64,000 nt of DNA from Bacillus sp. V3-13 (lineage in GTDB: Bacteria; Bacillota; Bacilli; Bacillales; Cytobacillaceae), in contig NZ_PGUZ01000053.1 in NCBI RefSeq assembly GCF_002860165.1, positions 1 to 64,000 on the forward strand. The letters run 5' to 3'. The position numbers and the translations under genes were made by a program. Within the stretch, counting starts at the first letter, position 1; each line of letters starts with the position of its first letter. A model generated the notes under the pieces. That model was not told the DNA's origin, made no database searches, and saw only the letters and a list, made by a program, of their open reading frames with translations. Positions 56,061 to 64,000 of the stretch are shown here, in pieces.

Positions 56061-56813
56061 ATGAGCAATATTCATTACAAGAAAATAAAGCCGAAGAAAA
56101 TTTATGAAGAAGTCGCTGAAGCAATCCATGAAATGATTCGACAGGGACAATTAAAGCCGGGCGACCGGCTCGATTCTGTCCAACAGCTGTCAGAAAACTT
56201 CCAGGTTGGACGTTCGGCGATCCGTGAAGCCTTATCGGCCTTAAGGGCAATGGGGCTTGTTGAAATGAGGCAGGGGGAAGGAACGTATGTAAAAGAATTT
56301 GAGGCGGATCAAATAAACTTTCCGTTATCCACTGCGATTTTGATGAACAAAGAAGATGTTGCCCACTTGCTGGGAGTACGAAAGATATTGGAGGCCGGAG
56401 CTGTAGCCGCAGCGGCTGTTAAAAGAACAAATGAAGATCTGGCTGCGTTATCGCAGGCACTGGACGAAATGAAAAAAGCCCACGGCAACGAAGAGTTGGG
56501 TGAAAAAGCCGATCTCGAATTTCACCTTGCACTGGCGGCAGCTTCACAAAACCCGTTATTGGCAAGCCTGATGAGTCATGTTTCCGGATTGATGGTGGAA
56601 ACGATGAAAGAAACGCGCAGGCTCTGGCTGTTTTCCAGGCAAACGACCACTGAACAACTGTACAATGAGCACCTTGCCATCTTCGAAGCAGTTAAAAACC
56701 GTCAGGAAGATGAAGCGAGGAATGCGCTTCTGGCCCATTTAAACAACGTCGAGACGATTCTCGGCAAGTACTGGCAAGAAACAGCTACAATGGAAAGAGA
56801 TAACGCGATCTAA
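56061..56813 (+). CDS. lutR: LutR-type FadR/GntR regulator of lactate utilisation
   Basis: A 250-residue regulator with an N-terminal winged helix (about 8-75: KPGDRLDSVQQLSENFQVGRSA, RQGEGTYVKEF) and an FCD ligand domain. It is placed divergently from lctP and 410 bases before lutA, exactly as in B. subtilis. LutR represses lut genes until lactate is present; here both targets carry a GGTCATC-N-GATGACC palindrome. ATG 56061 follows a GGGATAAGGG. Distinct from the glc regulator at 1981 but of the same subfamily. Confidence 0.9.
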   Translation: MSNIHYKKIKPKKIYEEVAEAIHEMIRQGQLKPGDRLDSVQQLSENFQVGRSAIREALSALRAMGLVEMRQGEGTYVKEFEADQINFPLSTAILMNKEDVAHLLGVRKILEAGAVAAAAVKRTNEDLAALSQALDEMKKAHGNEELGEKADLEFHLALAAASQNPLLASLMSHVSGLMVETMKETRRLWLFSRQTTTEQLYNEHLAIFEAVKNRQEDEARNALLAHLNNVETILGKYWQETATMERDNAI

Positions 56814-57142
56814 TCCACGAAGTTGTCCTGGCTAAAACAATTTTCATACGAGAAAAAATAACTGCCCAATAGATTTATAAAGCGGTTCGTTTTTTCTGAT
56901 CATTTGCAGTTTTTTAGAATGAATTTCATAAGCAATTCTTTAATTGAAAAACGAACAGTTGTTTAAAATTAAGATAGTATTATTCGTTTCCTACGGCATA
57001 CTCCTGTTTATTTAGACAATTTCATTCGTTTTTCGGTCTGGCTTATTACATTGTGAAATTTACTCTTTTAAAATTCATACAAGAAAACCCTTTCATAATC
57101 ATTTCGTTTTATAGTACTATACGATTAATAGTTTATCTGTAA

Positions 57143-57163
57143 GCCAGTCATCAGATGACCGGC
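57143..57163 (+). promoter_or_regulatory. LutR-type operator before lutA
   Basis: A 21-base imperfect palindrome, GCCAGTCATC-A-GATGACCGGC (one mismatch), matching the site in front of lctP. A weak promoter candidate, TTCATA (57092), 17 bp, TACTAT (57115), lies just upstream. The rest of the 56814-57194 gap is AT-rich and holds no gene. Confidence 0.75.
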
Positions 57164-57221
57164 TGATTGGATTAATTAAGAGATTGATAGAAAAGTGGAA
57201 GTTTACAAGGAGATGGGTGAA

Positions 57222-57938
57222 ATGAAGGTTACTTTATTTGCTACTTGCCTGGTTGATATGTTCCAGGGCGATGTCGGGAAAGCGACAGTAGAAGTACTGG
57301 AACGGCTCGGCTGCGAGATTGATTTTCCCGACTCTCAGGTGTGCTGCGGCCAGCCGGCGTATAATAGCGGCTATGTAAAGGAATCAAAGGAAGCGATGAA
57401 ACGAATGATTGCAACGTTTCAGGATGCGGAATATGTTGTTTCGCCTTCTGGATCATGTGCTGCGATGTTTAAGGAATATCCGCATATCTTTAAGGAAGAT
57501 CCGGTTTGGGGGCCAAAAGCACAGGCACTTGCTGATAAAACGTTTGAGTTGACGGAATTTATTGTGGACGTATTAAAGGTGGAGAATGTCGGGGCAAAGC
57601 TGAGCGGGAGGGCAACCTATCATACCTCCTGTCATATGACAAGACTGCTCGGCGTCAAAGAGGCCCCTGTCAAACTATTAAAAAATGTTGAAGGGCTCGA
57701 ATTTACGGAGCTGCCCGGCAAGGAAAACTGCTGCGGGTTCGGCGGAACGTTTTCCGTGAAAATGGCACAAATTTCCGAGCAGATGGTAGATGAAAAGGTG
57801 AGCCATGTTGAAGAAACGGAGGCTCAATACCTGATTGGTGCAGATGCCGGCTGCTTAATGAATATCGGGGGACGGATTGACAGAAAAGGGATACCGGTCA
57901 AGGTTCTGCATATTGCCGAAGTACTGAACAGCAGGTAG
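57222..57938 (+). CDS. lutA: Lactate utilisation protein A
   Basis: A 238-residue protein, the same length as B. subtilis LutA, with two CCG cysteine-rich domains ([12 protein letters not shown] and [12 protein letters not shown]), the pattern of electron-transfer subunits of lactate and glycolate oxidases. With LutB and LutC it oxidises L-lactate to pyruvate. The start is ATG 57222 after AAGGAGATGGG; a GTG at 57195 is upstream in frame. 51 bases before lutB. Confidence 0.94.
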   Translation: MKVTLFATCLVDMFQGDVGKATVEVLERLGCEIDFPDSQVCCGQPAYNSGYVKESKEAMKRMIATFQDAEYVVSPSGSCAAMFKEYPHIFKEDPVWGPKAQALADKTFELTEFIVDVLKVENVGAKLSGRATYHTSCHMTRLLGVKEAPVKLLKNVEGLEFTELPGKENCCGFGGTFSVKMAQISEQMVDEKVSHVEETEAQYLIGADAGCLMNIGGRIDRKGIPVKVLHIAEVLNSR

Positions 57939-57989
57939 AAGATGTCAAAAGAATCTGATTCAGATTAGCTTCGAACGGAGGGGTAAAGA

Positions 57990-59420
57990 ATGGCAATGAA
58001 AATCGGTACGGAGAATTTTAAAGAGCGCGTCGAAACGGGTATTAATAACTCGTTCATGCGCGGCGCGGTGGCAGCTGCCCAGGAACGGTTCCAGACGAGG
58101 CGGCTTGCGGCGGCAGCGGAGCTCGGAAATTGGCAGGAATGGCGGTCGCTCGGCGAAGAAATCCGCCAGCATGTGCTTGAAAATCTGGATTATTATTTAT
58201 ATCAATTGAGTGAAAATGTCGCAAAAAGGGGCGGCCATGTTTTTTTTGCCAGGACTGCGGAAGAAGCAAACCAATACATTAAGGATGTCGTCATTGAAAA
58301 ACAGGCCAGGAAAATCGTTAAATCAAAATCGATGGTAACGGAGGAAATCAGTTTAAATGCCTGCCTTGAGGATGCAGGCTGCCAGGTCATCGAAACGGAT
58401 CTTGGCGAGTATATTCTCCAGATCGACGACCATGATCCTCCTTCCCATATCGTGACGCCTGCCCTTCATAAGAATAAGGAGCAGATCAGGGATGTTTTCG
58501 CTGAAAAGCTCAATTACAAAAATACGGAAAAACCCGAAGAGCTCGCCCTGCACGCGCGGGAAATGCTGCGCCAGGAATACTTAAGTGCCGATTTAGGGAT
58601 AACAGGCTGCAATTTTGCCGTTGCCGAAACAGGGTCAATCAGCCTTGTCACCAATGAGGGCAACGCTGATCTTGTCACGGCACTCCCAAAAACGCAAATA
58701 ACGGTCATGGGAATGGAACGGATCGTTCCTACATTTGAAGAAATGGAAGTGCTTGTCAGCTTGCTGACACGAAGTGCTGTCGGACAAAAGTTGACCAGCT
58801 ATATCACAGTCCTTACCGGTCCAAAAGAAGAATTGGACGTCGATGGTCCTGAAGAATTTCACCTCGTGATTGTCGATAATGGCAGATCAAAAATATTGGG
58901 CGGTGAATTCCAATCCGTACTGCAATGCATCCGCTGTGCGGCTTGTGTGAACGCCTGCCCGGTTTACCGCCATGTCGGCGGTCATTCATATGGTTCGATT
59001 TACTCGGGGCCGATCGGAGCTGTGTTGTCACCGCTGCTTGGCGGCTATGACGAATACAAAGAGCTTCCATACGCATCCACCTTATGCGCAGCTTGTACGG
59101 AAGCCTGCCCGGTAAAAATTCCGCTGCACGAGCTTCTTCACAAACACCGCCAGATCATTGTGGAGAGGGAAGGGCGCGCACCAATTTCCGAGAAGCTTGC
59201 AATGAAAGCGTTCGGTCTTGGAGCAGCGTCGCCATCCTTGTATAAAATTGGCTCGAAAATGGCTCCTGTTGCCATGAATCCTTTTACAGCCGGAGATAAA
59301 ATTTCAAAAGGACCGGGCCCTTTAAAAGCATGGACAGATGCCCGTGAATTTCCGGCACCCAACAAGGAGCGGTTCCGTGACTGGTTTAAAAATCGCGACA
59401 AAGGAGGGGACCATTCATGA
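57990..59420 (+). CDS. lutB: Lactate utilisation protein B (iron-sulfur)
   Basis: A 476-residue protein: an N-terminal LUD domain (about 65-300: [21 protein letters not shown]) and a C-terminal ferredoxin-like part with two [4Fe-4S] motifs, [20 protein letters not shown] and [18 protein letters not shown]. It is the central electron-carrying subunit of the LutABC complex. ATG 57990 follows GGAGGGG. The stop overlaps the lutC start (ATGA). Confidence 0.95.
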   Translation: MAMKIGTENFKERVETGINNSFMRGAVAAAQERFQTRRLAAAAELGNWQEWRSLGEEIRQHVLENLDYYLYQLSENVAKRGGHVFFARTAEEANQYIKDVVIEKQARKIVKSKSMVTEEISLNACLEDAGCQVIETDLGEYILQIDDHDPPSHIVTPALHKNKEQIRDVFAEKLNYKNTEKPEELALHAREMLRQEYLSADLGITGCNFAVAETGSISLVTNEGNADLVTALPKTQITVMGMERIVPTFEEMEVLVSLLTRSAVGQKLTSYITVLTGPKEELDVDGPEEFHLVIVDNGRSKILGGEFQSVLQCIRCAACVNACPVYRHVGGHSYGSIYSGPIGAVLSPLLGGYDEYKELPYASTLCAACTEACPVKIPLHELLHKHRQIIVEREGRAPISEKLAMKAFGLGAASPSLYKIGSKMAPVAMNPFTAGDKISKGPGPLKAWTDAREFPAPNKERFRDWFKNRDKGGDHS

Positions 59421-60136
59421 AGGGATTGATTCATAACCGCGATTCTTTTCTGGCTGCAGTTGCTGAGCGGCACGGCCGGACACCGAATACAAAAGCAGTG
59501 GCCAGGCCGAAATGGTCATGGCAGCCCCAGGATGCCGTTTTAAAAGAAGCAGATGCGGATGAGCTGCTTGAGGCCCTCAAGACGCAATGCATGGTCATTC
59601 ACACCGATCTTGTTGTTACGAATAAAAATAAGTTACAAGAAACGTTGAAAGAAATTGTTGCAAATTATGGCGGCGGACCGGTCATTGCCTGGAAGGATGA
59701 GCGCTTTCATGAATATGGCGTATCTTCTCTACTCGAGGATGTTTGGCCTTCAGAAGGTGTCCCGGTCCATATATGGGATTCAGAAATCGGTGCGGAAAAT
59801 ATTCATTTTGCTGAAAAAGCCAATGTCGGCTTGACGATCAGCGATATAACCCTCGCAGAATCCGGCACGGCCGTATTGTTCAGCAGCAAAGATAAAGGGC
59901 GGACGGTAAGCTTTTTGCCAACGTGCTCGGTTATTCTGATCCCAAAAAGCAGCCTCGTGCCGCGGATGACCCAGGCAGCGCGAAAGATGCGGGAAAAAGT
60001 GGCGAACGGGGAACTGATTCCGTCGTGCGTGAACTTTATTACCGGTCCAAGCAATTCTGCCGATATCGAAATGAATTTAGTCGTCGGCGTGCATGGTCCT
60101 GTAAAAGCAGCTTATATTGTAATTGAGGATTTATAA
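59417..60136 (+). CDS. lutC: Lactate utilisation protein C
   Basis: A 239-residue LUD-domain protein, LutC-like in length and sequence ([64 protein letters not shown]). It completes the LutABC complex. Its ATG overlaps the lutB stop. The operon ends in a 13-bp hairpin. Confidence 0.94.
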   Translation: MKGLIHNRDSFLAAVAERHGRTPNTKAVARPKWSWQPQDAVLKEADADELLEALKTQCMVIHTDLVVTNKNKLQETLKEIVANYGGGPVIAWKDERFHEYGVSSLLEDVWPSEGVPVHIWDSEIGAENIHFAEKANVGLTISDITLAESGTAVLFSSKDKGRTVSFLPTCSVILIPKSSLVPRMTQAARKMREKVANGELIPSCVNFITGPSNSADIEMNLVVGVHGPVKAAYIVIEDL

Positions 60137-60138
60137 AG

Positions 60139-60170
60139 AAGAAGCCTGCAAAAAAAATTGCAGGCTTCTT
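60139..60170. terminator. Terminator of lutABC
   Basis: AAGAAGCCTGCAA paired with TTGCAGGCTTCTT, six-A loop. The stop codon of the convergent acyltransferase gene touches its right arm, so the structure may serve both genes. Confidence 0.85.
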
Positions 60171-61212
60171 ATCCGTTCTGAAGCTTTTTTTTGTAAAATT
60201 TCAATGCGGAAAAAACTTTAAATGACAGCCTTTTAAATTTGGAAAGCTTCAACTCGATGAAAGGCTGGGCAAAGGATGTTGCAATTTTACTGGATAGCAA
60301 CAAAGTAAGCAGCAATGAAACTACAGCCAGAAGCAAATAGCTTTCCGGTCCTGTAAAGTAATCTTGCACGGGGCTTTCCCTGAACGTCTTGACAAAAAAA
60401 CCGTGCAGCAAATAAACGTATAAAGTATTTTTACCGAGATCCGTAAAAAAGTATTGCTTTTTTGGCACGAAAGCAAAAAAGCTGAACACCATCATTAAGC
60501 TTAACAAATAAAACCCAAGCCTTTTCCCCATTGCAGCGAGGGAAGCAGCCCCCATTTCCCCGTAAGGCTTCGATCCGAGCAGCCACTGGTAGTTAATGTC
60601 CGGGTTCAAATAAAACCAGGCGAATACAATCACGAACGCAAGAGCTGCAACACTTCTAGCCTTTACATTAAAAAGGGATGAAAGATGCTCTTTCTTTAAG
60701 TAGTAGCCGAGTAAAAAGAGCGGGAAAAACACAAACGTCCTCGACAGGCTTAAATAGTTGGAAATGAAGTCGATATAGCCGATCGCAAGCGCAATTACCA
60801 GGGAAATTGAAATCGCTGTCACTGCTTTCAGTTTCGAAAAACCAAGCAGCATAATATTCCAGAAAAACAGGCTGACCAAAAACCATAAAGACCAGTGCGG
60901 ATCCAGTGGATCAACGGTCAATTGGGACTGTCCATATAAATAGTAGTAATAAACCGAATAAATCAACTGGAAAATTAAATAAGGCAAAATTAATTTTTTG
61001 GTGATTTTCCGCAAATAACCCTTTTGATAGAAGCCTTTTGCGAAAAAACCGGAAACTAAAATAAATGCCGGCATATGAAAAGTGTAGATGGCTTTATATA
61101 GAGCATGAATGATTTCGTTATCTGCAATAAATGATTGAAGCAAATGCCCGAAAACGACGAAAAAGATTAAGATAAATTTCGCGTTGTCAAAATAATAATT
61201 TCTCTTTTGCAT
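60169..61212 (-). CDS. Membrane acyltransferase, acyltransferase-3 family
   Basis: A 347-residue protein with about ten membrane helices. The N-terminal RNYYFDNAKFILIFFVVFGHLL contains the family DxxK/R...H motif region, and HMPAFILVSGFFAKG follows. The family O-acetylates sugars of peptidoglycan, capsule or cell-wall polymers; the closest general description is a fucose 4-O-acetylase-like or YkrP-type protein. Substrate unknown. ATG 61212 has a ribosome-binding AGGA. Neighbours give no clue. Confidence 0.82.
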   Translation of the reverse strand: MQKRNYYFDNAKFILIFFVVFGHLLQSFIADNEIIHALYKAIYTFHMPAFILVSGFFAKGFYQKGYLRKITKKLILPYLIFQLIYSVYYYYLYGQSQLTVDPLDPHWSLWFLVSLFFWNIMLLGFSKLKAVTAISISLVIALAIGYIDFISNYLSLSRTFVFFPLFLLGYYLKKEHLSSLFNVKARSVAALAFVIVFAWFYLNPDINYQWLLGSKPYGEMGAASLAAMGKRLGFYLLSLMMVFSFFAFVPKKQYFFTDLGKNTLYVYLLHGFFVKTFRESPVQDYFTGPESYLLLAVVSLLLTLLLSSKIATSFAQPFIELKLSKFKRLSFKVFSALKFYKKKLQNG

Positions 61213-61533
61213 AAGATCCTCCCGATTTTTTGACCCCCGAAAGCATCTATATTTCTATACCCACCTGATTATAAATCAAACTTAAAAAATTGTGTTAATT
61301 TATGACTGGAAAATCATTTCTGTATTAATACAATATAAAATCTGTTATATAACTAAGATTCCGCTTACATCATGTAAAATATTGAACTTATTCCTTATAT
61401 AAAAAAACTGTTTCATAAAAAATGTGAAGATGTTTGACATTTGTCACAGCAAGAAGCTGAAAAGTCCATTAAAATGACAAAAGAGCAGTAAATTCACAAT
61501 GAGAGATCTTTTTAAGAAATGGGGAGGGGAAAC
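61213..61533 (+). other. Intergenic region before the 2-oxoacid oxidoreductase operon
   Basis: About 320 AT-rich bases with no gene. TGACATTTGTCA at 61435-61446 is a perfect palindrome that also contains a TTGACA -35-like hexamer (61434); no matching -10 is seen 17 bp downstream. GGGGAGGGG before 61534 is the ribosome-binding site. Promoter and control are otherwise unassigned. Confidence 0.4.
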
Positions 61534-62547
61534 ATGGCTATTTTACCGAAAGAAAATGAACTGGGGTTTTTTGAAATCAGGCTTGAATCGATTGGCGGTC
61601 TCGGGGCAAATCTTGCCGGAAAAATGTTGGCCGAAGCTGGCGTACTGGGTCTTGGGCTGAATGGGTCAAACTTTTCTTCGTATGGCTCAGAGAAGAAAGG
61701 ATCACCTGTGAAAAGCTTTATCCGCTTCTGTGAACCGCATGTTGAAATTCGCGATCACAGCCCGATCGAACAGCCGCATGTGATTGGCGTATTCCATGAA
61801 GCGCTCTATAAAACCGTCGATGTGATCAGCGGTTTAGGGCCTGAAGGGATTGTTTTAGTCAACTCGGTACGGTCATTCGAGGACGTAAAGGAAGATTTGC
61901 AGCTTGAATACGGGACATTGGCGATTGTCGATGCGCTCGGAATTGCCGTTGAAGAAAAAACAAAAGTAAACACGGCAATGCTCGGGGCTTTGTTCAAAAT
62001 TTGTAACTTTCTCGATGCAGATGCGATGCGAAAGGTGATCCGCAAAACGTTTGAAAAAAAATACCCGCATCTTGTCGAGCCGAATATCCGTACTTTTAAC
62101 AGAGGCTATGAAGAGGTTCAATTTAAAACGTTTCAAGCACCGCCAAATGCCGAGCCGAAAGCTTTCTCAAGGGCTGTTCCTTTATTGGGTTATCAAACCC
62201 AGGAAATCGGCGGCATTATTAGGGCACAAGCCAATAGCATCATGAAGGATTTAAGCGGCTCCCGCCAGGGCTTTCTTCCGAAGTTTGTACAGGAGGAATG
62301 CATCAATTGCGCAGCCTGTGATACAGTCTGTCCTGATTTTTGCTTTGTATGGGCGTCTGAAACCGACAAGCGTGGCAGGCCGCAAATGATTTTAACCGGT
62401 ATCGACTATCAATATTGCAAGGGCTGCCTGAAATGTGTCGAGGCATGCCCAACAACTGCGTTAAGCGAGCTTCGTGAAACGGCCGAATACGCTCAAATAA
62501 ACCGGGTTAAACAAAACTTTCCTTATGTGAATGGAGGAATCGTCTGA
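61534..62547 (+). CDS. 2-oxoacid:ferredoxin oxidoreductase gamma subunit fused to a 2[4Fe-4S] ferredoxin
   Basis: A 337-residue fusion. Residues about 1-190 form a gamma (POR_N-type) domain beginning FFEIRLESIGGLGANLAGKM, with the conserved GGLGANLAG. Residues about 250-310 form a ferredoxin with two Cys motifs (CINCAACDTVC and CKGCLKCVEAC). It supplies the electron-exit path for the catalytic subunits encoded next. ATG 61534 is chosen; a frame to 61519 also exists. Its stop overlaps the next gene's ATG by one base. Confidence 0.9.
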   Translation: MAILPKENELGFFEIRLESIGGLGANLAGKMLAEAGVLGLGLNGSNFSSYGSEKKGSPVKSFIRFCEPHVEIRDHSPIEQPHVIGVFHEALYKTVDVISGLGPEGIVLVNSVRSFEDVKEDLQLEYGTLAIVDALGIAVEEKTKVNTAMLGALFKICNFLDADAMRKVIRKTFEKKYPHLVEPNIRTFNRGYEEVQFKTFQAPPNAEPKAFSRAVPLLGYQTQEIGGIIRAQANSIMKDLSGSRQGFLPKFVQEECINCAACDTVCPDFCFVWASETDKRGRPQMILTGIDYQYCKGCLKCVEACPTTALSELRETAEYAQINRVKQNFPYVNGGIV

Positions 62548-64000
62548 TGGCTATCATGGAACAAAACTTAAAGCAGAGTGGAACTGCAGAGCAGCTAACC
62601 ACGTTTGAATCCGGCAACGAAATGGCGGCAATGGCAGCGGCGCAAATTAACTATCATATCATGGGCTACTTTCCGATTACCCCTTCAACAGAGGTAGCCC
62701 AATACTTGGATCAAATGAAAGCGCGCGGTGAGCACGATATCCAATTAATCGCTGCCGACGGTGAACATGGTTCGGCAGGTATTTGCTACGGCGCGGCGGT
62801 GACGGGAGCCCGCGTCTTTAATGCGACGAGTGCGAACGGATTTATGTATATGCTTGAACAGCTGCCTGTGCAATCAGGGACCCGTTTCCCGATGGTTATG
62901 AACCTGGTGACGCGTTCAATTAGCGGGCCGCTCGATATTCGCGGTGACCATTCCGATTTGTATTTTGCCTTAAATACAGGCTGGGTCATTCTTACAGCGA
63001 GAACACCCCAGGCGGTCTATGATATGAACATCATGGCTTTAAAAATTGCCGAGCATTCCGACGTACGCCTTCCTGTCATCGTGGCTTATGATGGATTTTT
63101 CACGTCGCACCAAAAAAGGAAGGTTCAATACTTTAAGGACCGGAAAACAGTCCAGCAGTTTGTCGGTGAGTGCCCTGACAGCTATCATTTTGCAAGGGAT
63201 CCGAAAAAGCCTGTTACGATCGGTGCCCATATGAACGGCGATGATCTGCTTAATAACCATTTCCAGCAGTCGGAAGCGATGTACAGGGCTGGAGCGGTAT
63301 ATGAAAAAGTTGCAGCTGAATATGCCCGATTATCCGGCAGAAAATATTCCGCTCTCGATTTGTACAAAATGGAAGATGCAGAGGTAGCGCTATTTTTACT
63401 CAATTCAGCTGCTGAATCAGCGAAAGATACGGTTGACAAGCTCCGCAAGCAGGGAATCAAGGCAGGAGTGATCAGCCCAAACATCATCCGGCCTTTCCCG
63501 GCAGCAGAAATCCGCGAGGCATTGAAAGGGGTAAAAGCTCTGCTAGTGGGAGAAAGAGCAGACTCCTATGGTGCAAATGGTCCTAATCTGACCCATGAGG
63601 TTAAATCGGCGCTTCAGGAAGATCAAGATAACAATACGATCGTATTAAGCAGAGTTTTTGGACTTGGCGGAAAGGATTTTTATCCGGATGATGCCGAGCA
63701 GTTTTTCCGATTTGCAATCGATGCAATCGAGAACGGAAAAGCCGAAAAACCTTTCGATTACTACGGGCATGTTCCCGGTGATCCGCAAAAAATTCTCCAG
63801 CCGGTTATTAGCCCGCAGCACAGCGATGCTTATAAATCCGGGCTGATTGAAGTAAAAAAAGATGAGGCTACCAATAAATTGAAAGTGAAAATACCGCCGT
63901 TAAGAGCGTTAACAGCCAAGCCGAAGCGGCTTGCTTCCGGGCACGGGGCATGTCCGGGCTGCGGAATTTTCGGAGGCCTTGAACTGTTTTTTAAAGGAAT
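62547..64000 (+). CDS. 2-oxoacid:ferredoxin oxidoreductase, alpha-beta fusion, C-terminus beyond window
   Basis: An open frame from ATG 62547 (GGAGGAATC upstream) through the right edge, at least 484 residues. Residues about 15-400 are the alpha subunit (GNEMAAMAAAQINYHIMGYFPITPSTEVA, GEHGSAGICYGAAVTGARVFNATSANG, the pyrimidine-binding domain). Near residue 464, LASGHGACPGCGIFGG starts the beta (TPP-binding) subunit, whose family opens with GHxxCxGCG. No stop codon lies between, so the two are one polypeptide here, unlike most enzymes, where they are separate genes. It should decarboxylate a 2-oxoacid to acyl-CoA with ferredoxin reduction. Substrate not defined. Confidence 0.88.
   Translation, partial: MAIMEQNLKQSGTAEQLTTFESGNEMAAMAAAQINYHIMGYFPITPSTEVAQYLDQMKARGEHDIQLIAADGEHGSAGICYGAAVTGARVFNATSANGFMYMLEQLPVQSGTRFPMVMNLVTRSISGPLDIRGDHSDLYFALNTGWVILTARTPQAVYDMNIMALKIAEHSDVRLPVIVAYDGFFTSHQKRKVQYFKDRKTVQQFVGECPDSYHFARDPKKPVTIGAHMNGDDLLNNHFQQSEAMYRAGAVYEKVAAEYARLSGRKYSALDLYKMEDAEVALFLLNSAAESAKDTVDKLRKQGIKAGVISPNIIRPFPAAEIREALKGVKALLVGERADSYGANGPNLTHEVKSALQEDQDNNTIVLSRVFGLGGKDFYPDDAEQFFRFAIDAIENGKAEKPFDYYGHVPGDPQKILQPVISPQHSDAYKSGLIEVKKDEATNKLKVKIPPLRALTAKPKRLASGHGACPGCGIFGGLELFFKG

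Overview
The window is chromosomal DNA of an aerobic, endospore-forming member of the Bacillaceae. The evidence is two alpha/beta-type SASP genes, a spore-coat cluster in the same gene order as the Bacillus subtilis ytdA-ytcABC-cotS-cotSA-cotI region, a spore transglutaminase (Tgl), two YjcZ-type small sporulation proteins, strong AGGAGG ribosome-binding sites, GTG/TTG starts and CcpA-type cre sites. I saw no rRNA, tRNA, CRISPR array, insertion sequence or prophage. The closest species cannot be named from this sequence alone.

Layout. 1-1.5 kb: small Gln-rich proteins, a SASP and a 47-residue protein. 1.9-11 kb: glycolate/glyoxylate utilisation (FadR-type regulator, glcE, glcF, glcD, malate synthase G, a FAH-family hydrolase, an IclR regulator). 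11-20.6 kb: coat polysaccharide and coat proteins. 20.8-27 kb: cyanophycinase, cyanophycin synthetase, Tgl and a MurE paralogue with a changed amino-acid pocket. 27-30 kb: a BMP-family binding lipoprotein next to a chemoreceptor, then the two YjcZ-type proteins. 30.6-33.9 kb: a sugar ABC importer without its ATPase. 34-39.4 kb: a DUF1232 protein, trehalose PTS, phosphotrehalase and a nucleoside transporter. 39.6-46 kb: release factor 3, an RND efflux pump, a small membrane protein and a second SASP. 46.2-50.3 kb: a second glycolate oxidase locus (glcF-glcD without glcE) with a CdaR-type regulator. 50.4-54 kb: a K+ transporter and a B12-binding radical SAM protein. 54-60.1 kb: lactate permease, lutR and lutABC. 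60.2-64 kb: an acyltransferase and the start of a 2-oxoacid:ferredoxin oxidoreductase operon whose alpha and beta subunits are fused.

How the genes work together. Three separate loci oxidise 2-hydroxyacids (two for glycolate, one for L-lactate). Cre sites lie before the first glycolate operon, malate synthase G, the lactate permease and (weaker) the second glycolate locus and treP, so carbon catabolite repression appears to link them. The lut genes also share a GGTCATC-N-GATGACC palindrome, the probable LutR operator.

The most unusual region is 19.5-27 kb. Genes for making and degrading the nitrogen-storage polymer cyanophycin lie between the coat gene cotI and the coat-crosslinking enzyme gene tgl, and are followed by a MurE-like ligase whose diaminopimelate-recognition motif is lost. 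This suggests, but does not prove, a polyamide system linked to sporulation.
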